From the NCBI GenBank assembly GCA_028877215.1, contig JAPPFJ010000003.1, forward strand, positions 62,001-126,000: 64,000 nt of DNA, given 5' to 3'. Below the pieces are notes generated by a model. The model did not search any database. It was not told the origin of the DNA and saw only the letters and a list, made by a program, of their open reading frames with translations. Shown piece by piece: positions 36,237 through 45,908 of this stretch. A program made the translations under genes and the position numbers. The first letter of the stretch is position 1, and each line of letters opens with the position of its first letter. Source of the stretch: Gemmatimonadota bacterium (GTDB lineage: Bacteria > Latescibacterota > UBA2968 > GCA-2709665).

Positions 36237-36923
36237 TCAGAACAGCCGCTGCTGGGACATGGGCGTGAGGATATCCGGGTCGTCGTTCCGGACGCTGTTG
36301 ACGCGGGTGCTGACGGCGCGGATTTCGTATGGGCCCGCGCGGGGTTTTCTGGCCAGGTCGAGTAGCGTCTCGGCGGGCGATTCGCCGTCGAGCCAGACCG
36401 AGAAATGTTCGGGATTGATGATGGCGGGTTGGCGGTGGTGGATGTCCGCCAACGGCGCGTCGGCGGCGGTCGTGAGGATGGAAAAGGTCTCAATTGTGTC
36501 GCTGCCCCTGTTCCAGCGTTCCCACAGGCCGGCGAAGGACAGGGGCGACCCGTCTGCGAGCGCCAGGAAGTAGGGCTGTTTGCCGTGTCCGGCCCGCTGC
36601 CACTCGAACCAGCCGTCCGCGGGGACCAGGCAACGCCGGGAGCGGAAGGCCGCGCCGAAAGCCGGTTTTTCGTGTACGGTCTCGGACCGGGCGTTGATCA
36701 TGCGCGCGCCCATTTTGATGTCTTTCGCCCACGCGGGCACCAGGCCCCAGCGAAGCCTGGCGATCACCCGGTCGCCGTTCTCGTCAGTGCGGCATACCGA
36801 GAAGTCCTGGGTGGGCGCCCCGTTGTACCGGGGCTCCGGGTCCGTCAGCGCCAGGGGTTCGGCCAGGGCGTAGAGTTCATGGAGTTCGCGCCAGGTCATC
36901 ATCTGGGTGAATCGCCCGCACAT
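36237..36923 (-). CDS. SRAP (SOS response-associated peptidase/YedK) protein
   Basis: A 228-aa HMCES/YedK protein. MCGRF at the N-terminus supplies Cys2, which becomes the terminal Cys that crosslinks to abasic sites in single-stranded DNA. RYNGAPTQDFSV, LRWGLVPAWAKD, MINARSETVHEKPAF, RCLVPADGWFEW and the His of DIHHRQPAII follow in family order. The start is fixed by the MCGRF requirement. It sits 154 bases downstream of the translesion cassette on the same strand, consistent with a shared DNA-damage role. Confidence 0.93.
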   Translation of the reverse strand: MCGRFTQMMTWRELHELYALAEPLALTDPEPRYNGAPTQDFSVCRTDENGDRVIARLRWGLVPAWAKDIKMGARMINARSETVHEKPAFGAAFRSRRCLVPADGWFEWQRAGHGKQPYFLALADGSPLSFAGLWERWNRGSDTIETFSILTTAADAPLADIHHRQPAIINPEHFSVWLDGESPAETLLDLARKPRAGPYEIRAVSTRVNSVRNDDPDILTPMSQQRLF

Positions 36924-37077
36924 AGGCTCATTTCCTCTGGCTGCCTCGCTGACCCGATTACTCGCCCGGGGGTTGTCATTCGGCCGCCGGGAGCGCATTG
37001 TGATGGTGCTTCGGGGTCGTTTACAGTCCGGGTCGCTTTGAAAGCACCGTGCAATTTCGGCCTTCCGGAAAATGGTG

Positions 37078-40000
37078 TCAATGAAAATCCCGGCTCTTGT
37101 GGCGGGCCGCTCCGGTATCCAGTTTCGGCTTCCAGATTTTTTCAACCACCAGGTGGGTGACGCCCTCTCCCACCTGCAGTTTTCCGGTTACGCCCATGCA
37201 GGAAAGCGTTTTGGCCAGCAGGGAATAGCGCTTGAACGTCCTTTCCCAGATCACCAGGTTCACAAACCCCGTCTCATCCTCCAGGGTCATGAAGGTAACG
37301 CCTTTCGCGGTTCCCGGGCGCTGGCGGCAGATGACCATCCCCGCGTAGCGAACCCGGCGTCCGTCCTGCATCCGGTTGATCTGGCGCGCCGTGGGCAGAC
37401 CGCGGGCGGCCAGCTGGGAGCGCAGCGGCTTCAGGAGGTGCCCCCGCGCGCTGTGGTCGGCGGCCTGATGGTCCCATGCAACGGTCTCCAACCCGCTCAG
37501 GGGAGGAAACCGGGGCGGCGAAACGTGGTTGTTCATCGGCAGCGCCGGCGCCTCCGGGGTTGCGATACCGTGGACCTGCCAGAGCGCGTCGCGCCGGTCC
37601 AGGTCGAAACACTCGAAGGCGCCCGCCTCGGCCAGGGTCTCCAGCTTGTCCTGGCGAACCCCGCCGCGCCGGGTGACGTCGTCAAGGTCCTTAAAAGGGC
37701 GCTTCCTCGCGGCGTCCGAAAGCCGGCGTCCGTCTGCATCGCCCAGTCCGCTGACGTAACGCAGCCCCATGCGCACGGCGAACGTAGCGGGCGACGTGCG
37801 GGATGAGGCCGGCTCGAGGGTGCAGTCCCAGTCGCTTTCGCGTATGCAGACGGGCCGCACGGCGACTCCGTGCCTGCGGGCGTCGTTGACGATGGTGGCG
37901 GGCTCGTAAAACCCCATGGGCTGGGCATTCAGCAGGGCGCAGACGAACTCCGCCGGATAGTGGCATTTGAGATAGGCGGTGGCATAGGCGATATGGGCAA
38001 AGCTGGCGGCGTGACTCTCGGGAAAGCCGTAGTCGCCGAAGCCGCGGATCTGGTCGAAGATGCGTTCGGCAAATTCGCGTTCAATGCCCTTTTTGACCAT
38101 GCGGGTGACGAGGCGGTGATGGTGCCGCTCGATGCGACCGGAACGCCGCCACGCCGCCATGTCCCGCCGGAGCTGATCGGCCTCGCCGGGGGTGTAGTCG
38201 GCCGCAACCATGGCCAGCTGCATCACCTGTTCCTGAAACAGGGGAATGCCCAGGGTTTTCCTGAGAACGGGAACGAGGGAAGGATGGGGATATTCGACTT
38301 CCTCGTCCCCGTTGCGCCGTCGCAGATAGGGATGCACCATGCCGCCCGTGATGGGTCCGGGACGCACAATGCTGATTTCGATCACCAGGTCGTAATAACT
38401 GCGCGGCTTGAGGCGCCCCAGCATGGCCATCTGCGCCCGGCTTTCGATCTGAAACACCCCCACGGTATCGCTGCGGCAGATCATATCGAAAGTTGGCGCA
38501 TCGGCCCGGGGGAGGGTGGCCAGAGACATGTCCCGCCCGCGGTGCCGCCGCATGAGATCGAAGCAGAGATGCAGATGGGTGAGCGCGCCCAGCCCCAGCA
38601 GGTCCACCTTGAACAGGCCGGCCTGCTCCACGTCCTCCTTGTCCCATTGAATGACCGTTCTGCCGTCCATGGTGGCATTCTCGATGGGCACCAGTTCGTG
38701 GACGGGGCGATGGCCCAGTAGAAAGCCGCCGGGGTGGATGGAGAGATGGCGGGGAAAATCCTGGATCTCTTTCACAAGGGAAACGAGATGGCGCATGGCC
38801 GGGTTTTGAGGATCGAGCCCGGCCTGTGCGATGAAGGCATCGCTCCAGCTTTCATGGGACACCAGCTTGGCCAGCCGGTCCAGGCTGGTTGCTGAAATCT
38901 CCAGCGCCTTGCCGACTTCACGGATGGCGGACCGGTACCGGTAACGCACCACGTTGGCCACCATGGCGGCGCGGTCGCGTCCGTATTTTTCGTACATGTG
39001 CTGGATCACTTCTTCTCTCCGGTTGTGTTCGATATCCAGGTCGATATCCGGCGGCTCGGCCCTTTCCCTGGACAGAAAGCGTTCGAAGAGAAGTTCCACC
39101 TGGGTCGGGTCCACGCTGGTGATCCCCAGGGCGAAACAGACCGCCGAGTTTGCAGCCGACCCCCGGCCCTGGCAGAGGATATTTTGACGGCGGCAGTACT
39201 CGACGATTTCGTACATGGTCAGGAAGTAGCCTTCGTACTCCAGTTCCTGGATCAGTTCGAGTTCCTTCTCCAGTTGTTGAATCTGGTCCCGGAACTTTCC
39301 ACCCATCCGGCGCGCGGCGCCCTCGAACGTCCGGTCGCGCAGGTACTGGATGGAAGTCTTGCCCTCCGGCACGCGTTCCAGCGGATAGCGGTAGCGCAGT
39401 TCCTGGAGCGAGAAGGAACAGCGGTCGGCAATTTCCCGGGTCCGCCCGACCGACTCCGGATCGTCCATAAAGAGGCGGGCCAGGTCGTCCGGATGCGTCA
39501 GGGCGTGCCGGTCGTTCGGCCGGATGTGCCGGCCGGCCGTGGACAGGGTCACGCCTTCCCGGATACATGTCAGGACGTCCTGCAGGCGTCGCCGTTCGGG
39601 TGTGTGATAGAGGACTTCCACGGCGGCCACGGTGGGAAGGCCGAACCGGTCCGCCAGTTCCCGGAGCCGGATTTCCCGCAGGATCTCCTCCGCCCGGCGG
39701 TGTCTGGCCAACAGGATGTACAGGCGATCCCCGAATGCCGTTTTGAGTTGTTCCAGCACGGGCTCCGGGCCGCCCTCTGCGGGAGCTTCCGGCCCGGCCC
39801 GGCCGATCCACAGGGCGATCAGACCGGGATTGCGGCCACACACTTCATCCAGGTCTAGCGTACACGTTCCCTTGGAGGAACGCAGATGCCCGTCGGTCAG
39901 CAGGCTGCAGAGATTGCCGTAGCCCTTTCGGTTCTGGGCCAACAACAGGATTTCCGATCCGTCCCGGAGGCCGACCTGCGACCCTGCGATCAGGTGTATG

Positions 40001-40197
40001 CCCGCCTGCAGGGCCTGAACGTGAGCCCTGACGATCCCGTACACGCCGTTCCGGTCGGTAAGCGCCATGGCCGGAAGGCCGTTCCGCCAGCAGGCCTCGA
40101 CCAGTTCCTCCGGATGGCTGGCGCCTTCCAGAAAGGAATAGTTGCTCTTGCACCAGAGGGGGACGTAGAGCGGATTGGGGGCGGGGGCTGTGGTCAT
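37078..40197 (-). CDS. dnaE2: Error-prone DNA polymerase III alpha subunit DnaE2
   Basis: A 1039-aa C-family polymerase. The N-terminal PHP domain begins [39 protein letters not shown]. The palm holds [16 protein letters not shown] with catalytic Asp residues and [10 protein letters not shown]. The Hx(2)xH fingers region and an OB-fold ([29 protein letters not shown]) follow. It lacks the C-terminal tail of DnaE1. ATG 40197 overlaps the imuB stop by 4 bases, so translation is coupled. DnaE2 performs mutagenic translesion synthesis with ImuA and ImuB. Confidence 0.96.
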   Translation of the reverse strand: MTTAPAPNPLYVPLWCKSNYSFLEGASHPEELVEACWRNGLPAMALTDRNGVYGIVRAHVQALQAGIHLIAGSQVGLRDGSEILLLAQNRKGYGNLCSLLTDGHLRSSKGTCTLDLDEVCGRNPGLIALWIGRAGPEAPAEGGPEPVLEQLKTAFGDRLYILLARHRRAEEILREIRLRELADRFGLPTVAAVEVLYHTPERRRLQDVLTCIREGVTLSTAGRHIRPNDRHALTHPDDLARLFMDDPESVGRTREIADRCSFSLQELRYRYPLERVPEGKTSIQYLRDRTFEGAARRMGGKFRDQIQQLEKELELIQELEYEGYFLTMYEIVEYCRRQNILCQGRGSAANSAVCFALGITSVDPTQVELLFERFLSRERAEPPDIDLDIEHNRREEVIQHMYEKYGRDRAAMVANVVRYRYRSAIREVGKALEISATSLDRLAKLVSHESWSDAFIAQAGLDPQNPAMRHLVSLVKEIQDFPRHLSIHPGGFLLGHRPVHELVPIENATMDGRTVIQWDKEDVEQAGLFKVDLLGLGALTHLHLCFDLMRRHRGRDMSLATLPRADAPTFDMICRSDTVGVFQIESRAQMAMLGRLKPRSYYDLVIEISIVRPGPITGGMVHPYLRRRNGDEEVEYPHPSLVPVLRKTLGIPLFQEQVMQLAMVAADYTPGEADQLRRDMAAWRRSGRIERHHHRLVTRMVKKGIEREFAERIFDQIRGFGDYGFPESHAASFAHIAYATAYLKCHYPAEFVCALLNAQPMGFYEPATIVNDARRHGVAVRPVCIRESDWDCTLEPASSRTSPATFAVRMGLRYVSGLGDADGRRLSDAARKRPFKDLDDVTRRGGVRQDKLETLAEAGAFECFDLDRRDALWQVHGIATPEAPALPMNNHVSPPRFPPLSGLETVAWDHQAADHSARGHLLKPLRSQLAARGLPTARQINRMQDGRRVRYAGMVICRQRPGTAKGVTFMTLEDETGFVNLVIWERTFKRYSLLAKTLSCMGVTGKLQVGEGVTHLVVEKIWKPKLDTGAARHKSRDFH

Positions 40198-41696
40198 TCG
40201 ACCCGGCCCTGGGCGTACCAGCGATGCATTTGCTCGTCGTAATAGATCCAGAGGCGCTCCCCCCGGCGGGTCCTGATGAACCGGTAGTCTCTCCGGACCT
40301 CCCGATGCCACCATCCTCCGCTGATCGCGTGTCCCGGCGGATGTCCCGCGCCCGGAAGCGGCTTCCGGTTTTTCGCGTGGTCAAGGGAAGCCCCTTCCAG
40401 GTGTTCGGGGCAGGCGTGGACGCGCCGCACCAGGGGGCGCATGCGGACCGGTTGGGGACTGGCGACGGCAAGCTTCCCGAAGGGCTGCCACTCGAAACGG
40501 GCTTCGGGCAGGTGCCCCGGTTTGAGCCGGGCCGACAGCACGGAATCGGGGCCGAACTCGGCGCGAACCCGGGCCAGGGCATCCAGGGCCGCCTCAAGAT
40601 TGCGGCGTGGGTTCTGCTGCAGCAGGTCCAGTGTTTCGGCGGAGACGTACACGCCCTCCGCCTCAAGGGCCAGTTCCACCGGGGGAGCACGGAAAGAGAC
40701 CGTTTCCAGGTGCAAACGGAGCAGATCCAGCAGGACCGGCGCCTCCAGGGTCGGCCTTGCCGGCTGGATGCGCTGGCGATGACGCTCTCCGTCTTCAAGC
40801 AGCAGTTGCAGATGCAGGGCCGCCACCGCCTGGCACCGTGCCGCCGTCGCCCGCAACAGAGGACCCAGTCGCTGGCGGATCCAGAAGAGGAGTCTCTGTG
40901 CATTGGATTCGGGCTCGTCCAGGTCTATCCGGACGCGGAGGGGCTCGGGGATCTTTCGGGATTGAATCGGCAGCGACAGCGTTCCCGACGCAAAACGGTA
41001 GAGGCTCCAGGCCTGCTCGCCGAGGTGATGCGCAATGCCGCCCGCGGGAAGCGCCAGGAAGTCGCTCACGGTATGGACCGCCAGCTTTTCGAGCCGGTCG
41101 CGCAGCTTCGGGTCGATCTGCAGATGCAGCAGCCGCACCATGCGGCTTTCCGTCTGCTCGACCTCCGGGGAAGGGAGCACGGTCAACCGGTTCACCGACC
41201 TGGCGACGGCATAGCTGCCGAAACGGCTGAAGCCGACGACGATGCCGGCCTTTAACGCCAGCCTGGAGAGGCGGGCGTCGATCTGTCTGGCCCAGTCTTC
41301 AAGAGAGGTATGGAGCTTGTCGAGCCCGCTGGCATCGACCCAGAAAATCCCGGGCTCGTCGTCGGAGGGCTCGATCCGGGGGCTGAAACGGTCCAGAAGC
41401 CGGTGGACCTGCCGCACCGCGGCCTGAATTTCCCTCTCGGAAACCGTTCCCGCGCACAGGTTCTGGTCCAGCGAAAGGGCCGAGGCATAGCGCATACCCG
41501 TACGGATGCCGGCCCGGCCGGCCGCTGAGTTCACCCAGAGGATGGGGCTCTGGGGATTCTCTTTTTCCACCACCGCGACCGGCCTTCGCTTCCACTCCGG
41601 GTGTCTCCTCAGCAGGAGTTGCAGCGGCAGCGCCCGGATATTAATGCAGGCCGTCCGGCCCGCGGCAGATTTCGGTGTGGCGCCAACCCGGTCCAT
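40194..41696 (-). CDS. imuB: ImuB, Y-family polymerase-like protein
   Basis: A 500-aa DinB-like protein: [77 protein letters not shown] and [15 protein letters not shown]. The acidic catalytic residues of active Y polymerases are not in place (NIRALP for the usual DxDxFxA), as in known ImuB, which serves as the scaffold linking DnaE2, ImuA and the beta clamp. Its start lies inside imuA (56-base overlap) with AAGGA upstream. Confidence 0.93.
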   Translation of the reverse strand: MDRVGATPKSAAGRTACINIRALPLQLLLRRHPEWKRRPVAVVEKENPQSPILWVNSAAGRAGIRTGMRYASALSLDQNLCAGTVSEREIQAAVRQVHRLLDRFSPRIEPSDDEPGIFWVDASGLDKLHTSLEDWARQIDARLSRLALKAGIVVGFSRFGSYAVARSVNRLTVLPSPEVEQTESRMVRLLHLQIDPKLRDRLEKLAVHTVSDFLALPAGGIAHHLGEQAWSLYRFASGTLSLPIQSRKIPEPLRVRIDLDEPESNAQRLLFWIRQRLGPLLRATAARCQAVAALHLQLLLEDGERHRQRIQPARPTLEAPVLLDLLRLHLETVSFRAPPVELALEAEGVYVSAETLDLLQQNPRRNLEAALDALARVRAEFGPDSVLSARLKPGHLPEARFEWQPFGKLAVASPQPVRMRPLVRRVHACPEHLEGASLDHAKNRKPLPGAGHPPGHAISGGWWHREVRRDYRFIRTRRGERLWIYYDEQMHRWYAQGRVE

Positions 41697-42342
41697 GGCG
41701 TCTGTCCTTCAGAATTTCGATGTCGTACTGGAAGCGGTCGACCCCCAGGCGTCGGCAGGAGGATTGCCCTCGCAGACAGACCATCGGTCCCAGTGAAGGC
41801 GTCTCCCTGGCTTTTGAGGTCAGGCAGAGCAGAGCGGTGTCGTGGGCCCGCGCCAGGTGGGCCATGCGCGCCTGCAGCGGAAACGGAATGGCGGGATCGG
41901 CGTGCAGGTCCATCACCACCAGGCCGAAGGCGCCCGATCTCAGGAGCCGGTCCGCCGAACGCGCCGCGGACTGCGCATCGGGCACGTTGATGACGACGAG
42001 GGCATTCAGGTCCACGCCGTTTTCGGCGGCATCGGGTGCGAAGAAGGTATCCGGCGTGGCCGTGATCCAGGCCACCGGCTCATGCCCGAGCTGCGCATCC
42101 AGCACCAGCCGGAAGGCAGCCGTGAGCAGACCGGCTCCTGAACCGGAGGAGAGTTCGCAGAGGCGCCCGGCCAACTGCGCCAGCGACCAGCGTGGCGTTT
42201 TCGTTCGGGCCCTGATCCTGTTAAGATCGGCCCGGAGGCGCTGTAACCCGCTGTCCTGCAAGGCTGAAAAGCGTTCTCGTGTGATATTGCCCGATACGTC
42301 CCGCACCTGGATGACCTTTCCCGGGGGTGAAAACGGTTCCAC
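41641..42342 (-). CDS. imuA: ImuA, RecA-like protein of the mutagenesis cassette
   Basis: A 233-aa RecA/SulA-fold protein. The region SSGSGAGLLTAAFRLVLDAQ corresponds to the ATP-binding neighbourhood but lacks a clear Walker A GKT. AWITATPDTFFAPDAAENGVDLNALVVINVP and GAFGLVVMDLHAD match ImuA. It is the first gene of imuA-imuB-dnaE2. The GTG start is weakly supported: CAGGAG lies only 3 bases upstream. Transcription probably responds to DNA damage through the palindrome at 42376-42387. Confidence 0.85.
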   Translation of the reverse strand: MEPFSPPGKVIQVRDVSGNITRERFSALQDSGLQRLRADLNRIRARTKTPRWSLAQLAGRLCELSSGSGAGLLTAAFRLVLDAQLGHEPVAWITATPDTFFAPDAAENGVDLNALVVINVPDAQSAARSADRLLRSGAFGLVVMDLHADPAIPFPLQARMAHLARAHDTALLCLTSKARETPSLGPMVCLRGQSSCRRLGVDRFQYDIEILKDRRHGPGWRHTEICRGPDGLH

Positions 42343-42375
42343 ATGCTCCTGAAGAAATATTCACAAACAAAAAAA

Positions 42376-42397
42376 AGACGTATGTCTGTTTTGTCAA
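42376..42397 (-). promoter_or_regulatory. Promoter with candidate SOS operator for imuA
   Basis: AGAC-ATAC-GTCT (minus strand, 42376-42387) is an interrupted palindrome with 4-bp perfect arms, next to TTGACA (42392-42397 on the minus strand), a -35 match. It lies 34-45 bases before the imuA start. imuA cassettes are normally LexA-repressed, so this is the candidate LexA site. It does not match the E. coli or Bacillus consensus. Confidence 0.5.
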
Positions 42398-42424
42398 GCA
42401 TTTTCTTCCGGCTTTATTTTATAC

Positions 42425-42450
42425 CGGATGGACTTTTTCAACGGGCTGTT
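42425..42450. repeat. Dispersed repeat copy at the end of the CAP-domain gene
   Basis: CGGATGGACTTTTTCAACGG and GCTGTT match the copy at 547-586. On the minus strand the repeat begins in the TAA stop of the CAP-domain gene, as the copies at 423 and 8360 begin at or next to stop codons. The hairpin stem is lost in this copy. Confidence 0.55.
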
Positions 42451-44578
42451 AAGGGCCCCGGTCGAAAACCTGTCCGAACACCTGAACGCCCCAGACCGAT
42501 CCTTCCGCTTCAGCAACCGCCACCCCCACGTGCGTCCAGTGCTTCGCCAGGATATTCGCGCGGTGCCCCGCGCTCAGCATCCAGCCGGCGTGCATCGTTT
42601 CGACAAAACGCGTTCTCGCCACGTTTTCACCCACGCGGAAGGGCAACCGCCGGTACTCGGTATGCCATCCCGCGTCCAGGCCCGTCATGGAAAAATGAGA
42701 TACAAAACCCATGGCAAGCACCTCCTCAAGCCGGATGCGCGCCACGTGCATCAACTCGGGATGTGGAAAAATCGAACCACGGCGAATCCGTTTCCGGGCC
42801 GCGTTGATTCGATCGATCAGAAAAAGCTGGGCGGCCTCGTCCCCCGGATACGGGACAATGGCAAGCACCTCGTCTTCCAGCCTGCCGGGATTGCCGACAA
42901 CCACCGACTGGTGGGAAGCGGTATAGGTACGCGCTCCGGGCAATACAACCTGAACCTGTACGCGGCAATGCCCTGCCTCGCCGAACCGGAACCGCGCGTG
43001 AAACCGCCCTCCCCGCCTGACCACGTCGCCTTCGATCGCGTCGCCGTCGGGCACGAGAAAACCCGTCACGTTTACATCTTCAACCTCGCCGTGGACCTGT
43101 CCCGAGACGGTCAGCTCCTCGCCGACGGCAACCGCCTCCGGAAGCCGGTCGACCGTTGCGAGATCCGTTCTCAGGCGGCCCGGATACCCGTAAGCGGGGG
43201 GCATCCGGACTTCCATTCTTCCGTCCGGCCAGGAGGTGAACGTCTGGCCGGACGGACCGGTCTCCACCAGACGTCCGTCGGGATACGTCCCGCCCGTTAC
43301 ATTAACCGACGCACCCTTGTCGGACGGGACGATCAGCAGGGAACCCTGACCGCGCGACGCCGACGGAGCGCCGTCAGAGGTCAATGCGGCGTTCCCTGGT
43401 GGCACCACGTGTGAACCCGCCGCGGCGGCGGTGTCGGATCCGCTTCCTGAAGGGGTATGTCCCGCCAGGGGGCCGGGAACAGCTGAATGCCCGTCGGTTT
43501 CGCGCATCTCCACCTGTCGGTTGGGAGGGACCCCCAGGGTCGTGCCGTTCGGCAACTGCTGAACCGGCACGCCATCCAGGTTATGCTCGACAACCCGTCC
43601 GTCCGCCCCCTGATGTACCCGCGTTCCTGTCGCCATCCGCCACTCGCGGCGGCCATCGGGATAGGTGATTCGCTGGTTCTTGCGCCGGTCGGTATACACG
43701 ACCCGTCCATCGGGAAAACGGTCTTCGCTGGAGCCTTTCGGAAATTCCACGCTGACCCGCCCGTCGCGATACTGCCAACGCTGCCGGCCGTCCGGAAACG
43801 TCGTCCATATTCGTCCGTCGTCGAAGCGGCGCCGGCGCATGCCGCCCCCGGGACGCGACGCGCTCCTGGGGGCCAGGAATACGCCCTTTATTACCCGCCA
43901 ATAGCCAACAGGCGGAAGCTGCAGGCCGCCGTCACGCAGGTATTTCAGAGAGTGAACAACGCTTCTTTGGACCGTGTCGGCGTCTTCGAGTGCTTCCAGG
44001 CTGTCCACCACTTGACCAGTAAATCGCGCGAGGCGGGGGTATTCGCCGGGGTGCAGATGGATGTACAGATAGTGAAAGGCCGATACGGCCTTCGCCGTAT
44101 CGGGACTCTCGTATATCTTGCCGCGTCCCAGCATCAGCGCTACCTGCACGCCACGTTCCGTCCACCCGGCCACGAGCGCGCCCCTGGGGATTCGATAGAT
44201 TCGATTCCTGTCTACCAGCCGGACGTCTTGCACGAGACGGACGGTGTCCAGTCGTACGTCATAGATGCGAGCGGGTATCCGGATCTCGTCTCCGGCCGAT
44301 ACCTCGGGGTTTTCGGACAGTGGAATTGTGATGTCTTCGGTTTCTGTTGCCGACCTGTCCGGCTGCGCGCGCGACACATAGGCCTCGTCCGGCAGCGCCT
44401 CCTCGGTTGCGCCTCCGGCATCTCCCAGATAATCTGCCGCCGGTTTACCGGATACGTACCGATAGGTTCCCGGTTTCGCGACCGCGCCGGAAACCGTCAC
44501 CCCTTCGTCAGGCTGACATCCGAGGAAGATCAGGATAAACGCCAGGACAGGATTCTTGAGTGTGTTATCGGGAGACAT
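42449..44578 (-). CDS. Lipoprotein with SLBB, G-box-like repeats and CAP domain
   Basis: A 709-aa protein. The N-terminal lipobox FLGC (residues 18-21) predicts a lipid anchor. Residues 27-110 resemble an SLBB/polysaccharide-export beta-grasp domain (VTVSGAVAKPGTYRYVSGKPAADYLGDAGG). Residues about 245-340 and 430-455 hold short DGR repeats (FPDGRQRWQYRDGR, YPDGRREWR), like the single-sheet G-box of Tcp10/CPAP proteins. The last 130 residues form a CAP/SCP domain with HFSMTG, GENVA, HAGWMLSAGHRANIL and WGVQVFGQ. GGAG precedes the ATG. An envelope or exopolysaccharide role is likely; the combination is unusual. Confidence 0.8.
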   Translation of the reverse strand: MSPDNTLKNPVLAFILIFLGCQPDEGVTVSGAVAKPGTYRYVSGKPAADYLGDAGGATEEALPDEAYVSRAQPDRSATETEDITIPLSENPEVSAGDEIRIPARIYDVRLDTVRLVQDVRLVDRNRIYRIPRGALVAGWTERGVQVALMLGRGKIYESPDTAKAVSAFHYLYIHLHPGEYPRLARFTGQVVDSLEALEDADTVQRSVVHSLKYLRDGGLQLPPVGYWRVIKGVFLAPRSASRPGGGMRRRRFDDGRIWTTFPDGRQRWQYRDGRVSVEFPKGSSEDRFPDGRVVYTDRRKNQRITYPDGRREWRMATGTRVHQGADGRVVEHNLDGVPVQQLPNGTTLGVPPNRQVEMRETDGHSAVPGPLAGHTPSGSGSDTAAAAGSHVVPPGNAALTSDGAPSASRGQGSLLIVPSDKGASVNVTGGTYPDGRLVETGPSGQTFTSWPDGRMEVRMPPAYGYPGRLRTDLATVDRLPEAVAVGEELTVSGQVHGEVEDVNVTGFLVPDGDAIEGDVVRRGGRFHARFRFGEAGHCRVQVQVVLPGARTYTASHQSVVVGNPGRLEDEVLAIVPYPGDEAAQLFLIDRINAARKRIRRGSIFPHPELMHVARIRLEEVLAMGFVSHFSMTGLDAGWHTEYRRLPFRVGENVARTRFVETMHAGWMLSAGHRANILAKHWTHVGVAVAEAEGSVWGVQVFGQVFDRGP

Positions 44579-44675
44579 CGCACAAATCTCCGTGTGTGCC
44601 GGGCTGCCGCCAGATCATCGGGGCGGCTTGTTCGCGGACAGGAGAGACGCCGGCGCGGACCAGCTGTACAGGTGA

Positions 44676-44703
44676 AGACCCCCGGGCGTTCTCCCAGGGG
44701 TCT
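44676..44703. terminator. AGACCCC/GGGGTCT hairpin
   Basis: AGACCCC (44676-44682) pairs perfectly with GGGGTCT (44697-44703), extended by GGG/CCC inside one mismatch. There is no T-run on either side. The arms equal those of the hairpins at 53619 and 55073, suggesting a repeat family. It lies about 100 bases upstream of the lipoprotein start, so a leader role is also possible. Confidence 0.5.
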
Positions 44704-44714
44704 CGCGTATACAA

Positions 44715-44755
44715 ACAGGCCGCCGGAATTCGGGTCGGGAAATCCGGCGGCCTGT
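44715..44755. repeat. 13-bp perfect inverted repeat
   Basis: ACAGGCCGCCGGA (44715-44727) and TCCGGCGGCCTGT (44743-44755) form a perfect stem around a 15-base loop. No T-run follows. With the neighbouring hairpin at 44676-44703 it is the only clear structure in the 362-base gap upstream of the lipoprotein gene. Confidence 0.7.
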
Positions 44756-44940
44756 ACTGAAACTCGCTAAATTCGGCTTTCTGGCAGACTGAGACCTTTC
44801 TGTATTGGCTTTTCGGGATCGCCAAATTCCGTCCGCCGTCGGCAGGGCGGACGCGCTGTGACGAGGATTCCCTTTCTCTCGGTTGGTAATTATCCCGAGA
44901 GTCGTGCCTGCCGTTATAGGCTGCCCATCTGCGGCGGTGC

Positions 44941-45270
44941 CTATCCCTTGAGGCGATTCAGCGTCCTCTGCACGAGCACGGTGACCACACCGGCATACAG
45001 TGAGACACTGGCCAGGTCGACGATCGCATCCAGTTGCTCGCCGATTCCCGGAATGTTGCCAAGTACGTTGGCCATTCCCGCGCCGCCGACGGCGATTGCG
45101 AGCACGAGGTAGCCTGTGGCGTCCTCAGCGTCGATCGCAACGCCCGCATAGGCGAGACCCAGGATGACCAGCACGAGCGCAAGAATGCCCTCACCAAGGA
45201 AAGCGTCGCCAGCCAGGCCCCCAATGATCGCACCGAGGGCGATGAGACCTACGATAACTCTACCTGCCAT
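44941..45270 (-). CDS. Small integral membrane protein
   Basis: A 109-aa hydrophobic protein with about four segments: RVIVGLIALGAIIGGLAGDAF, ILALVLVILGLAYAGVAI, GYLVLAIAVGGAGMANVLG and VSLYAGVVTVLVQRTLNRL. AGGGAGG lies 6 bases before the ATG, strong support for a real gene. No family recognised. It stands alone between two gaps. Confidence 0.72.
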   Translation of the reverse strand: MAGRVIVGLIALGAIIGGLAGDAFLGEGILALVLVILGLAYAGVAIDAEDATGYLVLAIAVGGAGMANVLGNIPGIGEQLDAIVDLASVSLYAGVVTVLVQRTLNRLKG

Positions 45271-45908
45271 GTCTACCTCCCTAAAAATTAGTTACTTGCC
45301 GCGGCTCGTGGACGATTTCGGCCGCAACGGTTACCGACGGAGCGGCGTGGGCGTCAGGTATGCCTCCCCGTCACGAACATCCTGCAGAAACCACCTTCAG
45401 ATTTCAGCGTGCTTGCTATTGTGAACCGGTGGAGCCGGTCAATCCGAAACGAGTGGGGTGCTTCCGTAAGATGATTCGCAAACCGCATCGCGCTTGAACG
45501 TATCGTATGGACGCCCGATTCGCGGGTTGCGTGATCGCGGACGGGACTGTTACATTCGACCCATCCGCGTGGAAAGGCCTGGCGATCGGCAGGTTGGCCT
45601 GCCTTGCTCGAATTACCCTGAAGTGCAGGCCGTTGTACTACAAAGGATAGTGTCTCTACAACAACATTTATCCCATATGTGGGGGATGCGTTGGAACGCA
45701 CGGTGCAAATGGATTTACACGTTTCCTTAATAAAAGCATTGGCACAAGCCTTGTCAAGTGAATTTATTAAGCATTAATCAAGCTTAATATTACCGATTCT
45801 CCAAGGGACAATTCGTATCGCCATTACGCACCGTCGCCGCGCCCGGTCCGGGCTCTGCCGGGCGGATCAAAGGCCGGGAATCTTACGGGATGCAGTCAGC
45901 CCTGAGTC
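45271..45908. other. Intergenic region of about 640 bases
   Basis: No convincing gene. An AT-rich stretch near 45725-45795 contains the inverted repeat TATTAAGC/GCTTAATA and a near-match to a sigma-54 promoter, ATTGGCAC-AAGCC-TTGT (45739-45754, plus strand), but no plus-strand gene follows closely. The stretch may hold upstream signals for the small membrane protein, which reads leftward from 45270. Confidence 0.5.

Noticed and set aside
44565..44825. 86-codon minus-strand frame upstream of the CAP lipoprotein
   Set aside because: It runs through two strong hairpins, has no motif and overlaps the lipoprotein start.
45739..45754. Sigma-54 promoter-like ATTGGCAC-AAGCC-TTGT
   Set aside because: The -12 element reads TTGT instead of TTGC and no plus-strand gene starts within a reasonable distance.
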